DNA from: Mitsuokella jalaludinii DSM 13811 | GTDB lineage: Bacteria > Bacillota > Negativicutes > Selenomonadales > Selenomonadaceae | Direction: 5' to 3' | Length of the DNA: 64,000 nt | NCBI RefSeq assembly: GCF_000702905.1 | Contig: NZ_JNKR01000001.1 | Location: 124,001 to 188,000, forward strand | Part shown: in pieces, positions 15,620-24,288 of the stretch | How the letters are laid out: every line of letters starts with the position of its first letter | Position numbering within the stretch: the first letter of the stretch is position 1 | Notes under the pieces: model-generated | What the model was told of the DNA's origin: nothing | Databases searched by the model: none | What the model saw: the letters and a program-made list of their open reading frames with translations, nothing else | Position numbers and translations under genes: made by a program

Positions 15620-17044
15620 TCAGGCAAGTCCCGTTACCATGTAGAACAGGATGCAGAGGAATGGGACGAAGAACTTGAGTCCCATGATGACCGCGATATC
15701 GAAGTACGAATCGTGATGCGTGAGGCCGCAGATTGCGAGCAGCGTGACGAGCGCGCCGCAGTGCGGGACCGGATCGATGCCGACCGAGGCGATGGCGACG
15801 ATGCGGTGCAGGACCTCGAGTGGGATGCCAGCGGCCTGTGCCATGGCTGCCCACTGGTCACCGAGCATCGAGAGCGCGATCGTCAGGCCGCCCGAAGCGG
15901 AGCCCGTGATGCCAGCCATGATGTTCGTCGTGATGACGGCCGAGAGCAGCGGGCCGAACGAGTCCGCGATGCCGATGAGCGCCTGCGTGACAGGGACAAA
16001 GCCCGGCAGGCTCGTGATGACGCAGCCGAAGGCGTAGCCCGATGCGACATTGAGGACAGCTGTCGCCGACGAGATGGCCGCGTAGTTGATCGGTGCCAGG
16101 AAGCCGTCCATGACGATGAAGCGCTTGCGGCCGATGAAGGCTGCCGCAATGCTGCTGATGATGAGCGCGACCGTGATGGACCAGATGGCCGATACCTTGC
16201 CGACATTCGCCGCCAGCAGGCTGAGCTTGAGCGGCAGGAAGGCCGAGAGCGCCTCAGGATCCCAATGGAAGCCCCATTCCCATTTGAACGGGTTCGAGAG
16301 GATGATATTGATCACGATGACCATGACGAGCGGCAGCAGAGCCCAGTACCACGGGATGTGGATCTTCGGGCTCGGCTTGTGGTGCGGGCCGCCTTCGAAG
16401 TGGCGGCCATACCCCTCGCCGCGCGCCTTGAGGATTTTCGCACGGCGCGTCACCCAGCCCCAGCCGATCAGCAGGAACAGGAACGAGGCGAAGAGGCCAA
16501 TGATTGGCGCCGACCACGTACTCGTCGAGAAGTACGAGGACGGGATGATGTTCTGGATCTGCGGGGTGCCTGGCAGGGCGACCATCGCGAAGGAGAAGAT
16601 GCCGACCCAGAGCGTTGCTGGCAGCAGGCGCTTTGGGATGTCTGCCTTGCGGAAGACAACCGCACCAAATGGATACATGACGAAGGCGACGACAAAGACG
16701 GAAAGACCGCCGTATGTCAGTGCGCCGCAGCCCAGGAGGACTGCGAGAACAGCGCGCTTCTCGCCGAGCACATCGACGATTTTCGCCGCAACTGAGGAAG
16801 CCAGGCCGCCCTTCTCCATCAGGCGCGCAAAGACTGCACCGAACAGGAAGATCGGGTAGTATGACTTCGTGTACTCAGCCATGCGTGTCATGTAGAGCTC
16901 ACTGTACGTCGGCAGGACGCCGAAAATACTCGCAAGCGCTGCAACACCTGCAAAAATTGGTGCGATCAGGATGATCGACCAGCCGCGGTAAGCAAAATAC
17001 ATGAGACCGATAAGGGCCACCGCAATACAGATTCCTTCTAACAC
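15620..17044 (-). CDS. GntP-family permease
   Basis: The 474-residue protein has about twelve hydrophobic segments and GntP-family features: LLGCGALTYGGLSVFVVAFVMYPF, VALPGTPQIQNIIPSSYF, and GITGSASGGLTIALSML near the C-terminus. Family members are proton symporters for gluconate, related hydroxy acids or 3-hydroxybutyrate; the substrate here is unknown. The start is GTG at 17044, since no better placed ATG exists; a purine-rich AAAGGGGACG lies about 14 bases upstream, which is longer than usual. The leader contains two hairpins. It is divergent from the GltD-like gene. Confidence 0.85.
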   Translation of the reverse strand: MLEGICIAVALIGLMYFAYRGWSIILIAPIFAGVAALASIFGVLPTYSELYMTRMAEYTKSYYPIFLFGAVFARLMEKGGLASSVAAKIVDVLGEKRAVLAVLLGCGALTYGGLSVFVVAFVMYPFGAVVFRKADIPKRLLPATLWVGIFSFAMVALPGTPQIQNIIPSSYFSTSTWSAPIIGLFASFLFLLIGWGWVTRRAKILKARGEGYGRHFEGGPHHKPSPKIHIPWYWALLPLVMVIVINIILSNPFKWEWGFHWDPEALSAFLPLKLSLLAANVGKVSAIWSITVALIISSIAAAFIGRKRFIVMDGFLAPINYAAISSATAVLNVASGYAFGCVITSLPGFVPVTQALIGIADSFGPLLSAVITTNIMAGITGSASGGLTIALSMLGDQWAAMAQAAGIPLEVLHRIVAIASVGIDPVPHCGALVTLLAICGLTHHDSYFDIAVIMGLKFFVPFLCILFYMVTGLA

Positions 17045-17067
17045 AGACGGATCGTCCCCTTTCTTTC

Positions 17068-17133
17068 ATGTTTTGCACCCCCCCGGTGCAAAACATGGAG
17101 AAAGACAGCCGGTCGGCTATTCCGGCTGCCTTT
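17068..17133 (-). promoter_or_regulatory. Two-hairpin leader of the GntP permease gene
   Basis: On the minus strand GGCAGCCGG and CCGGCTGTC form a first hairpin, followed by a perfect 13-bp inverted repeat CATGTTTTGCACC / GGTGCAAAACATG with a G5 loop (17068-17098). Both lie between the likely promoter region and the GTG start. The 17045-17377 interval otherwise holds only the promoter of the divergent gene. I do not recognise a known riboswitch. Confidence 0.4.
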
Positions 17134-17283
17134 CATTTGTCTTACCCTGCGCCATGCATGATGGGAAGATATTCCTTGCATGATGCGCATTACCTCGTCT
17201 ATCATAGCATTCCCCTTATTTATTGTCAACTGGTTAACTGTTAATATTTAATAATGACGTAATATTGAGAATATAACTGAAAC

Positions 17284-17312
17284 TTGTCTCTCCGAAAAGT
17301 TTCGGTTACAAT
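17284..17312 (+). promoter_or_regulatory. Sigma-A promoter of the GltD-like gene
   Basis: TTGTCT (17284-17289) and TACAAT (17307-17312) are separated by 17 bp. A GAAAC/GTTTC hairpin lies in the spacer. Confidence 0.6.
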
Positions 17313-17377
17313 AAAGGAAATACACAGTCACTCCCCGAAAATGGGAACGGTACAACAAAAGGAATAGGTGATAGTGC

Positions 17378-18637
17378 ATGGCCATCCATGTCATCAATGA
17401 GGCACGCCGCTGCCTCCAGTGCAAGAAGCCGCTCTGCCGCCTCAAAGGCTGCCCGGCTCAGACGAATATCCCCGAGATGATCCGGCTCTTCCTCGACGGA
17501 CAGATCAATGAAGCAGGCGAGATGCTCTTCATCAACAACCCGATGAGCATCGTCTGCTCCCTCGTCTGCGACCACGAGAAGCAGTGCGAAGGCAACTGCA
17601 TCCAGGGGCGCAAGGGTGCTCCGGTGCAGATCTCGAGCATCGAACATTACATCTCCGACATCTACCTCGACAAGGTCATCATGGAACACGAGCCGCCCAA
17701 GGGACAGAATGTCGCCATCATCGGCGCGGGCCCGGCCGGCATCACGGTCAGCGTCAAGCTCGCCCAGCTCGGCTACGATGTGACAATCTTCGAGCGCAAG
17801 AGCAAGCTCGGCGGCATGATGCGCTACGGCATCCCGTCCTTCCGCCTGCCGCTCGACATCCTCAACCGCTACCAGAAGAAGCTCGTCGAGCTCGGCATCC
17901 ACATCCGCCCGAACACGACGATCGGCAGCATCCTGACGCTCGATACCCTGTTCAAAGACGGCTACGATGCTGTCTTCATCGGCTCCGGCGTCTGGCGTCC
18001 GCGTGGCCTCGGCGTGCGCGGCGAGAGCCTCGGCAACTGCCACTACGCCGTCGACTACCTGCAGAACCCGGATGTCTACCAGCTCGGCGACCGCGTCGCC
18101 GTCATCGGCTCGGGCAATTCCGCGATGGATGCCGCCCGCACAGCCATCCGCAAGGGCAGCCGCTTCGTCACCGTCTACGCGCGCCGCAATGAAGTCCGCG
18201 CGAGCATCCGCGAGTACGAGTACGCACAGGCAGACGGCGTCGAGTTTGATCTCTGCAAGGGCGTCGCCGCCATCACGAAGGACGGCCCGATGCTCTACGA
18301 GCGCCACTTCGATGCAGACGGCAACCTGCTCAGCGAAGATGAGCCGCAGCTCTACCCCGCCGACAGCACGATCATTGCCGTCAGCCAGGCCCCGAAGGAC
18401 AAGATCGTCCGTACGACGACGGGCCTCGAGGTCGACAACCGCGGCCTCGTCGAAGTCGACGAGAACGGCGCTACGACACGCGAGGGCGTCTTCTCCGGCG
18501 GCGACGTCGTCCTCGGCCCGGCCAACGTCGTCGAAGTCGTCAAGGATGCCAAGCACGTCGCCAAGGCCATGGACGCCTACCTCACGCGCAAGCGCGAAGC
18601 AGCCAAAGAAAAGGACACCGCCAGCCAGGACAACTGA
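17378..18637 (+). CDS. GltD-like FAD/NAD(P) oxidoreductase (orphan glutamate synthase small-subunit family)
   Basis: The 419-residue flavoprotein has N-terminal Cys motifs for Fe-S clusters (C12, C15, C20, C25 in RCLQCKKPLCRLKGCP, and VCSLVCDHEKQCEGNC), an FAD-binding GAGPAGITVSVKLAQLGYDVTIFE, a GGMMRYGIPSFRLP motif, the NAD(P)-binding VIGSGNSAMDAARTAIRKG and a C-terminal VFSGGDVVLGPANVVEVVKD. This is the electron-transfer subunit type shared by GltB/GltD, NfnB and PreT enzymes. No gltB or partner gene is adjacent, so its electron partner is unknown. An AGGTGATAGTGC element precedes the ATG and a large hairpin ends the gene. Confidence 0.88.
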   Translation: MAIHVINEARRCLQCKKPLCRLKGCPAQTNIPEMIRLFLDGQINEAGEMLFINNPMSIVCSLVCDHEKQCEGNCIQGRKGAPVQISSIEHYISDIYLDKVIMEHEPPKGQNVAIIGAGPAGITVSVKLAQLGYDVTIFERKSKLGGMMRYGIPSFRLPLDILNRYQKKLVELGIHIRPNTTIGSILTLDTLFKDGYDAVFIGSGVWRPRGLGVRGESLGNCHYAVDYLQNPDVYQLGDRVAVIGSGNSAMDAARTAIRKGSRFVTVYARRNEVRASIREYEYAQADGVEFDLCKGVAAITKDGPMLYERHFDADGNLLSEDEPQLYPADSTIIAVSQAPKDKIVRTTTGLEVDNRGLVEVDENGATTREGVFSGGDVVLGPANVVEVVKDAKHVAKAMDAYLTRKREAAKEKDTASQDN

Positions 18638-18639
18638 AC

Positions 18640-18684
18640 GGGCAACAAAAAAACTTCCCATCCCGGGAAGTTTTTTTGTTGCCC
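18640..18684. terminator. Bidirectional terminator
   Basis: A 20-bp nearly perfect palindrome (GGGCAACAAAAAAACTTCCC and its complement) with a short loop gives a T7 tract on either strand, serving the plus-strand oxidoreductase gene and the minus-strand EAL gene. Confidence 0.85.
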
Positions 18685-18695
18685 GCTCGCTTCGC

Positions 18696-20747
18696 TCAAA
18701 GGGAGTCGGCATCGCGCGTGAGGTCCACGATCTCCGCCATGTGGATGTGGAAGCCCGGCAGGCCGGCCAGGGTCTTGGCGCGGACGCGCAGGCGCCTGCC
18801 GTCCAGCAGGAACGTCTCCGACACCTTGCAGGGACGGTTGCGCGTCACGCGGTCGGCATAGGCGCGCAACCTCTCCTTCCGCGCGTCATCGAGCGAATGG
18901 ATGATCCAGTTGACGGCGCGCCGCCCCGAGATGCCCACGCCCTTCATGACCTTCCGATAAGCGTCGTTCTCGTAGGCCATGTACAGATTCCGGCCATCGT
19001 CGAGGAACAGGGCCACCGGCGAAGCCATGATGACATTGAAGAGGCCTGCCTTCTCATAGATGCGCGCTTCCTCGCGCGTCTCTGCGCGCAGATGACGCTC
19101 CTGGCAATGCACGAGCAGCTCGTCATACGGCATCGGGCGCCCGTAATGATAGCCCTGTATCTTCTCGCAGCCGATGCTGCGAAGGAACCTCACCTGCTCC
19201 CTCGTCTCGACACCCTCTGCCAATGTGTGGATGCCGATGGCCTTGGCCATCATGACAACCGATGTGATAATCTTGCGACTCGTGTCATTGAAGGCGCGCA
19301 GGAACTCCATGTCGATCTTGAGCTCATCGAAATGGTAATCCTTGAGCACATTCAGGGAAGAGTAGCCGCTGCCAAAATCATCGAGCCAAACTGAATAGCC
19401 ATTGCCGCGGAAGCGGTCAATCATCTTCAAGATCTTGTCGCTGTCCTGCACCATGGCCGTCTCCGTGATCTCGATGCGCAGGTAATCGCGCGGCAGCTCA
19501 TTCTCCCGGACGACCGCCTCGATCTCTGAAAGGACATCCATGAGCTGGAAATCCATGCGCGACACATTGAACGAGATCGGCACGATGGGCCGATGTGCAT
19601 CGATCTGCCTGCGGAGCTGGCGCCCACATTCCCGTATGACATAGCGGTCGAGCTTGTCGATGAGGCGCTCCTCCTCGAGCACCGGGATGAACTGATCGGG
19701 GCGCAGGAATCCGTAAACCGGGTCACGCCAGCGCGCCAAGGCCTCCATGCCTGCGAGTTTCCCCGTCAACGTGCGCACGACTGGCTGGTAGTAGATCTCG
19801 ATGTAGCCGTTCTCGACGGCCTCGTCGATGTGGGAGATGACATAGGAGCGAATCTCCAATTCCTGCCGGAGATGCTCTGAGAAGATGCAGTAGGCGCGGC
19901 TGCGCTCCTTCTTGATGGAATCACAGGCCGCCTTCGCCTGCTCGCAGGCCATGCTGACCGGCACGCGCTCCTGTGGCGAGAAGTAGCGTATGCCCGCGTG
20001 CAGGTACGTGTTCTCCCCCTCGAGCAGGCCATTGACTTCCTGCACGGCCTCCTCAATGCGGCTCTGCGCATCGCCTGCCGGCACCAAGGCCATGAAGATA
20101 TCCGACGACATGCGGGCCAGTGGCGCATCGGGAAAGGTGTGCCGCAGGACCGCCGCGATCTTGCACAGGAAATCATCGCCGCCCTCCGCACCGTACGTCC
20201 ATTGTACTGCTTGAAGTTCGTCAGATTGAAGTACGCCAGCGCGTCCCTGCCGTAGACGCCTTCAGCGCGGTCAGCTTCCTCGCGCTCCGACACCTTGGAA
20301 AAAAAAGAGGTGCCTGCCCATGAGATTCGTCAGGGCATCGCGCTCCACCGCGAGAAAGCGCGCGTAGACATCGACGAGCAAGAGCGACCAGAGCCATACG
20401 CCGCGGTGGCAGACACGGCGTATCGAACCCTCGACCGAGCGGAACCGGCCCGTCTTCGTGCAGATGCAGAAGGAAAGATACGAGTAACTGACCGGCAGGC
20501 CCCCCTGCAGAGCACTGCCGTGTTGCATCGCCTTCTCCACCATCATGGCAATGGACTCGTAATGCTCTGGCAAGACCATGCCGCGGAACGATGCCCCCGT
20601 CAGCTCAAAGAACTCCCTCTGTGACTGACAGTCATACAGATCTTGCATCGCTTCATTGGCACAAAAAATGCTTTCATCCGCCCGGAACAGAGCCACAGCC
20701 CCCGGCATGAGATTGAGCACCTCATCCGATACATTCGTTGATTCCAT
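18696..20747 (-). pseudogene. PAS-GGDEF-EAL-PAS c-di-GMP protein interrupted by two compensating frameshifts
   Basis: The N-terminal frame (20747 to about 20300) encodes a PAS-like domain and the GGDEF entry motif DALTNLMGRHLFF. After a T8 tract (20293-20300 region) the coding continues one frame away (SEREEADRAEGVYGRDALAYFNLTNFKQYNG). Around 20205 it returns to the original frame as YGAEGGDDFLCKIAAVLRH. In the first frame a stop occurs at 20271. The GGDEF site is degenerate (RMSSDIF). The EAL domain is complete: EALARW, FNVS, EITET, LDDFGSGYSSL, LKIDMEF, AEGVETREQ, GYHYGRPMP. A C-terminal PAS-like domain follows. If intact the protein would be a c-di-GMP phosphodiesterase. Two single-base indels could be real or sequencing errors. 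Confidence 0.8.
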
Positions 20748-20883
20748 GCCCTATTGAGCACCTCTTTTCCAAATAGTGTATACAAATGGCATCCAAATGT
20801 AACATTTTTCGCAGAAACTACCTCATATGCTACCATATTGTCACAGAGAAGACAATAACCGTGCTAAAAATGATTTTATTCAT

Positions 20884-20930
20884 AAAAACAAGGTCTAGGA
20901 AATATTGACAAGAATAATATTTCCTAGACC
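20884..20930 (-). terminator. Terminator after the truncated deacetylase
   Basis: A perfect 15-bp inverted repeat (GGTCTAGGAAATATT and its complement, 9-nt loop) is followed by TTGTTTTT on the minus strand. Confidence 0.75.
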
Positions 20931-20948
20931 TGATATAGATATCAACTA

Positions 20949-21542
20949 TTAAAAATCAATCCGCTTCTCACGCATATCCTTCGGTGTCACCATGCGTTGG
21001 TCGTAGCCATCTATAAGATAATCTCCGAGCAGCCCGACCTTGAACTTCTTCGGGTCGCCTTCCGGACGTTGATCATTCTTCGTCAGCAGCAAATCAAGTG
21101 CATACGGCGTGCGCGTGGCCGTTCCACTCATATGCATAATCATGATGGCGCCGCGGCGCACATCGCCGTTGCGCTTGTGGACGATGTGGTCCATGATGCC
21201 CTCAAGTGACTCCATGGAAACAGAGCCATAGTCCTCGGCACTGCCTGAGCCGCTGACCAAGTAAGTGAACCCCTCGTCTAATGCAACGGCACAGCCCGGA
21301 CGGCTGACTGCCAATTCTGGCGGACGTAGGAGCCGCGTAAGGCCATAGCGGCTGCCCCCCTCAATCTTCATATCACCGATGGTATTGAACAATTTCTCAT
21401 ACGAGGATCGGACGTTCTGGCGATACGTTGCATCGTCTTCCACAATATAGCTTCTTCCCTTCTCATCCACGCGCAGCATTGGCACATGATGGTCGGTATG
21501 GCTGCCCACCTCATTGCCGTCTGCCACAATGGCACGAAAAAG
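20949..21542 (-). pseudogene. 5'-truncated polysaccharide deacetylase
   Basis: The readable part (192 residues from an internal ATG at 21527) contains the second NodB metal motif in GNEVGSHTDHHVPML, RPPELAVSRPG and the C-terminal IMIMHMSGTATRTPYALDLLL. Coding similarity extends a few codons further upstream (RAIVADGNEV) but a TGA lies in frame before it, and the first motif (TFDDG) expected about 60 residues earlier is absent. Without that aspartate the enzyme would be inactive. Upstream sequence to 21757 is AT-rich with no recognisable N-terminus, so the gene is decayed. Confidence 0.7.
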
Positions 21543-21719
21543 TCAACCGATACACATTCCTCAACCCTCTCTCATGATACACGTTCAGATGCAATAGCTA
21601 CCTTTACAGATGATACTGTCAACTTTAAGCACATTTTGTTTTAATTTATTATACTACACGTTTTTGTAATTATCTACATCTCTTGATGAATGATTCGTCT
21701 TTTCTATTTTATTTCTTCC

Positions 21720-21746
21720 AAAAAAAATAGGCCCGCTAAAGGAGCC
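21720..21746 (-). terminator. Terminator of the flavodoxin gene
   Basis: GGCTCC pairs with GGGCC across a short loop, followed by TATTTTTTTT on the minus strand. Confidence 0.65.
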
Positions 21747-21757
21747 AAATTATGCGA

Positions 21758-22339
21758 TTAATCTTTATCTGTCTTTTTTTGCCGCAAAGCCGCCAGCTTG
21801 GCTGCCTTCTTTGCCAGGAACCGCTCGCGCATGGCCATCTTGTGCTTCATGCGATCGACAAGATCCTTAGCGTCGGCAATGTCCTGTGCATCGGGATGCG
21901 TGGAGGCGAGTTTCCAACGCTCCATGCTCTGGGGACCGCCGTGCGGGTCGTCTGGACCTGCGTTCTTGCGCTTGGCGAGCATCGCAGGGTTGATCTTGCC
22001 GCGGCAGCCGAACGTGCCGAGGATCGTGCAGCCGGGGCCGAGATTGTATCCAGCACGCGCGAAGCTCGTGATGGCGTGCTCGCTCGTCGGTGACGTGCCA
22101 TGCGTCTGGAAGAACACGACCTGTGCATCGCGGACCTTTGGCAGATACTTGAGCATCAGCGGGTCCGGCTGCCCGAGGCGGAGCCAGTAGCCGAGTGCCA
22201 CCACCTCATAGCTCGAGAGGTCCTCCGGCGCATCCTGCACGCAAAAGACATCGGCGTCTCCTGCCTGCTCTGCGATTGCCTCTGCGATCGTTCTCGTATT
22301 GCCCGTAACTGACGAATAAATAACGGCCCATTTTCCCAT
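21758..22339 (-). CDS. Flavodoxin family protein
   Basis: The product of about 193 residues has the FMN phosphate loop YSSVTGNTRTIAEAIAE, the loop residues ALGYWLRLGQPDP and FFQTHGTSPTSEHA, and ILGTFGCRGKINPAML, typical of the short flavodoxin-like family found as single-domain proteins in anaerobes. The C-terminal 40 residues are basic (HKMAMRERFLAKKAAKLAALRQKK). The start is the ATG at 22339 behind AGGAGGATACGAAC; an upstream ATG in the same frame has no better site. The redox partner is unknown. It is divergent from thiT. Confidence 0.85.
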   Translation of the reverse strand: MGKWAVIYSSVTGNTRTIAEAIAEQAGDADVFCVQDAPEDLSSYEVVALGYWLRLGQPDPLMLKYLPKVRDAQVVFFQTHGTSPTSEHAITSFARAGYNLGPGCTILGTFGCRGKINPAMLAKRKNAGPDDPHGGPQSMERWKLASTHPDAQDIADAKDLVDRMKHKMAMRERFLAKKAAKLAALRQKKTDKD

Positions 22340-22383
22340 GTTCGTATCCTCCTCTTTCACTCTCTGTATCGTAGCACAACGCC

Positions 22384-22412
22384 TTGTATTTCACAGTAAC
22401 CTTTGTTACAAT
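22384..22412 (+). promoter_or_regulatory. Sigma-A promoter of thiT-fsr operon
   Basis: TTGTAT (22384-22389), 17 bp, TACAAT (22407-22412). The leader to thiT is only about 45 nt and shows no TPP aptamer. Confidence 0.65.
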
Positions 22413-22461
22413 GAGAGTCGTTGTAAATCGTCTCACATTAATATTAGAAAGAAGTGTTATC

Positions 22462-23070
22462 ATGACTGAACTTCTCGCCTCGCCGACAGCAGGCTTTGCC
22501 ATGCTCGGCACGCTCGTGCTGATCCTCGGCGGGCTCTACACGCGCCACATCCGCCTGACAACGCGCACGATCATCGACATCGCGCTGATGCTCGCACTGA
22601 CCATCGTACTCCATCAGATTCGCATCTTCCACATGCCGCAGGGCGGCAGTGTCACGCTCGGTGCCATGGTCCCGCTGCTCCTGCTCTCGTACCGCTATGG
22701 GCCCGGCATCGGCGCGCTCGCCGGCTTCCTCTACGGCCTCATCAACATCATCCAGGACCCCTTCATCGTCCATCCAGTGCAGGTGCTCTTCGACTACCCG
22801 CTGCCGTACATGGCGATGGGCCTCGCAGGCCTCTGGAGCGGCCATCTCTATCGCGGTACGGCGCTCGCGTTTCTCGCGCGCTTCCTCTGCCATGTGGTGT
22901 CCGGCGTCGTCTTCTTCGCCTCGTACGCACCGGAGGGGATGAACCCGCTCGCCTACTCGCTCGTCTTCAACGCGACGTATCTCATCCCGGAGTTCGTGAT
23001 CTGCTGCATCATCCTGCGCCTGCTGCCCATCAGACGCCTGCTCGCGGCCATGGGCGGGCAGTCCCGTTAA
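22462..23070 (+). CDS. thiT: ECF-type S component, ThiT-like (thiamine)
   Basis: The 202-residue membrane protein has six hydrophobic segments and the ThiT pattern: IIDIALMLALTIVLHQIRIFHMPQGGSVTLGAMVPLLLLSYRYGPGIGALAGFLYGLINIIQDPFIVHPVQ, then LDYPLPYMAMGLAGL-like FDYPLPYMAMG. ThiT captures thiamine for the shared ECF module. The start is the ATG at 22462 (MTELLAS); an in-frame upstream ATG would begin within the promoter. The ECF A/T subunits are not in the window. The next gene (an Fsr-like exporter) begins 12 bp downstream, so they form an operon. Confidence 0.8.
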   Translation: MTELLASPTAGFAMLGTLVLILGGLYTRHIRLTTRTIIDIALMLALTIVLHQIRIFHMPQGGSVTLGAMVPLLLLSYRYGPGIGALAGFLYGLINIIQDPFIVHPVQVLFDYPLPYMAMGLAGLWSGHLYRGTALAFLARFLCHVVSGVVFFASYAPEGMNPLAYSLVFNATYLIPEFVICCIILRLLPIRRLLAAMGGQSR

Positions 23071-23082
23071 GGAGGTATCTGT

Positions 23083-24234
23083 ATGAAAAAAGACGGCACC
23101 TGGCTACTGAGCACAGGCCACTTCCTCAATGATTTCTACTGCAATTTCCTGCCGATCCTGCTGCCGATCATCATGCCGCAACTCGGCATCTCGCTGACGG
23201 TCAGCGGCCTTCTTGTCATGGTCCTGTCCATCACGAGCAACATGATGCAGCCCGTCTTCGGCTACGTCATGGACCGCCACAACCTCAGCCGCATCCTCAT
23301 ACCGGTCATCCCGTTCGGCGCCATCTGCATCTGCTCGATTGGCCTGATCTCGACGAAGGCGATGCTCTTCACCATCATTGCCCTCACGGGGCTCTCCGTC
23401 TCGGCCTTCCACCCGCTCGGCTCGACGCTCGTCGCCAAGACGGCGCCGTCGGAACGCCAGGGCCGCTCGATGTCGTACTACATCGCGGGCGGCAACCTCG
23501 GCTACGCGCTCGCGCCGATCATCGTCATCGCCTTCCTCGACCGCTTCTCGATGGCAGAGCTTCCGTGGCTCATGGTGCCCGCCTTCCTCTTCGCCTTCGT
23601 CTGCCTCAAGAGCGGCCTGACGCGCTTCTCGACAGTCGCGGAGCAAGCCAAGGGCAAGGTCTTCCACCTGCGCGAAGTTTTCCACAATGCTGCCATCCTG
23701 CGCCTCAACGTCGCAATGGGCCTGCGCTGCTGCACGCATGTCTCGATGTCGACGCTCCTGCCCCTGCTGCTCGTCAGCCACGGCTACTCGGGCATCCTGT
23801 CAGGCACGCTCCTGACGTTCTTCCTCGTCGGCTGCACGGTTGGCGGGCTCGTCGGCGGCTACCTCGGCGACCGCATCGCCCACAAGCGCATCATCATCAT
23901 CGCACTGACCCTCGCAATCTTCCCGACGGTCTACTTCTACCTGCATCCTGGCACGGAGCCGCTGTCACTCATCGCACTCTTCCTCACAGGGGCCCTGCTG
24001 CTCGCGCCGCAGCCGAGTTCTCTCGTCTGGGCACAGCGCGCCATGCCCGGCAGTGAGGGCATGGCTTCGGGCATGATGCTCGGCTTCTCGTTCGGCCTCG
24101 GCAGCCTCGGCACGGCCATCACCGCCGCCCTCGGCGACCAGATTGGCCTGACGCCGGCGCTGCTCGTCTCCTCGCTGACACTGCCGCTCGCCGCCATCTG
24201 CACGGTCTTTGCGCCGTTCCCTCAGAAAAAATGA
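23083..24234 (+). CDS. MFS transporter, fosmidomycin-resistance (Fsr) type
   Basis: The 383-residue twelve-helix MFS protein begins STGHFLNDFYCNFLPILLPI and has AFHPLGSTLVAKTAPSERQGRSMSYYIAGGNLGYALAP, which are marks of the Fsr-like subgroup. Such proteins export antibiotics or small metabolites; the substrate here is unknown. GGAGGTATCTGT precedes the ATG and it follows thiT by 12 bp. Co-transcription with a vitamin S component suggests a role linked to the same metabolite is possible but not shown. Confidence 0.85.
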   Translation: MKKDGTWLLSTGHFLNDFYCNFLPILLPIIMPQLGISLTVSGLLVMVLSITSNMMQPVFGYVMDRHNLSRILIPVIPFGAICICSIGLISTKAMLFTIIALTGLSVSAFHPLGSTLVAKTAPSERQGRSMSYYIAGGNLGYALAPIIVIAFLDRFSMAELPWLMVPAFLFAFVCLKSGLTRFSTVAEQAKGKVFHLREVFHNAAILRLNVAMGLRCCTHVSMSTLLPLLLVSHGYSGILSGTLLTFFLVGCTVGGLVGGYLGDRIAHKRIIIIALTLAIFPTVYFYLHPGTEPLSLIALFLTGALLLAPQPSSLVWAQRAMPGSEGMASGMMLGFSFGLGSLGTAITAALGDQIGLTPALLVSSLTLPLAAICTVFAPFPQKK

Positions 24235-24246
24235 TCTTGTGTATAG

Positions 24247-24288
24247 AAACGCCATGGATTGCCGCACACAGCAGTCCATGGCGTTTTT
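24247..24288 (+). terminator. Terminator between fsr-like gene and holA
   Basis: AACGCCATGGA and TCCATGGCGTT pair around 16 nt and are followed by TTTT. The hairpin also reaches the end of holA on the other strand. Confidence 0.8.

Noticed and set aside
18640-18684. Long palindrome suggestive of a mobile-element end or REP element
   Set aside because: It lies exactly at the 3' ends of two convergent genes and carries T tracts on both sides, so a bidirectional terminator explains it.
17306-18712. Minus-strand frame of 468 codons opposite the GltD-like gene
   Set aside because: Shadow frame in high G+C coding DNA. The plus strand encodes a clear flavoprotein with intact motifs.
20884-20930. 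15-bp perfect inverted repeat considered as an attachment or recombination site
   Set aside because: A T-rich run follows on the minus strand and the location after a gene end fits a terminator. No duplicate copy was seen in the window.
22360-22461. Possible TPP riboswitch upstream of thiT
   Set aside because: The leader is about 45 nt and lacks the CTGAGA and other THI-box blocks. Only a small hairpin is present.
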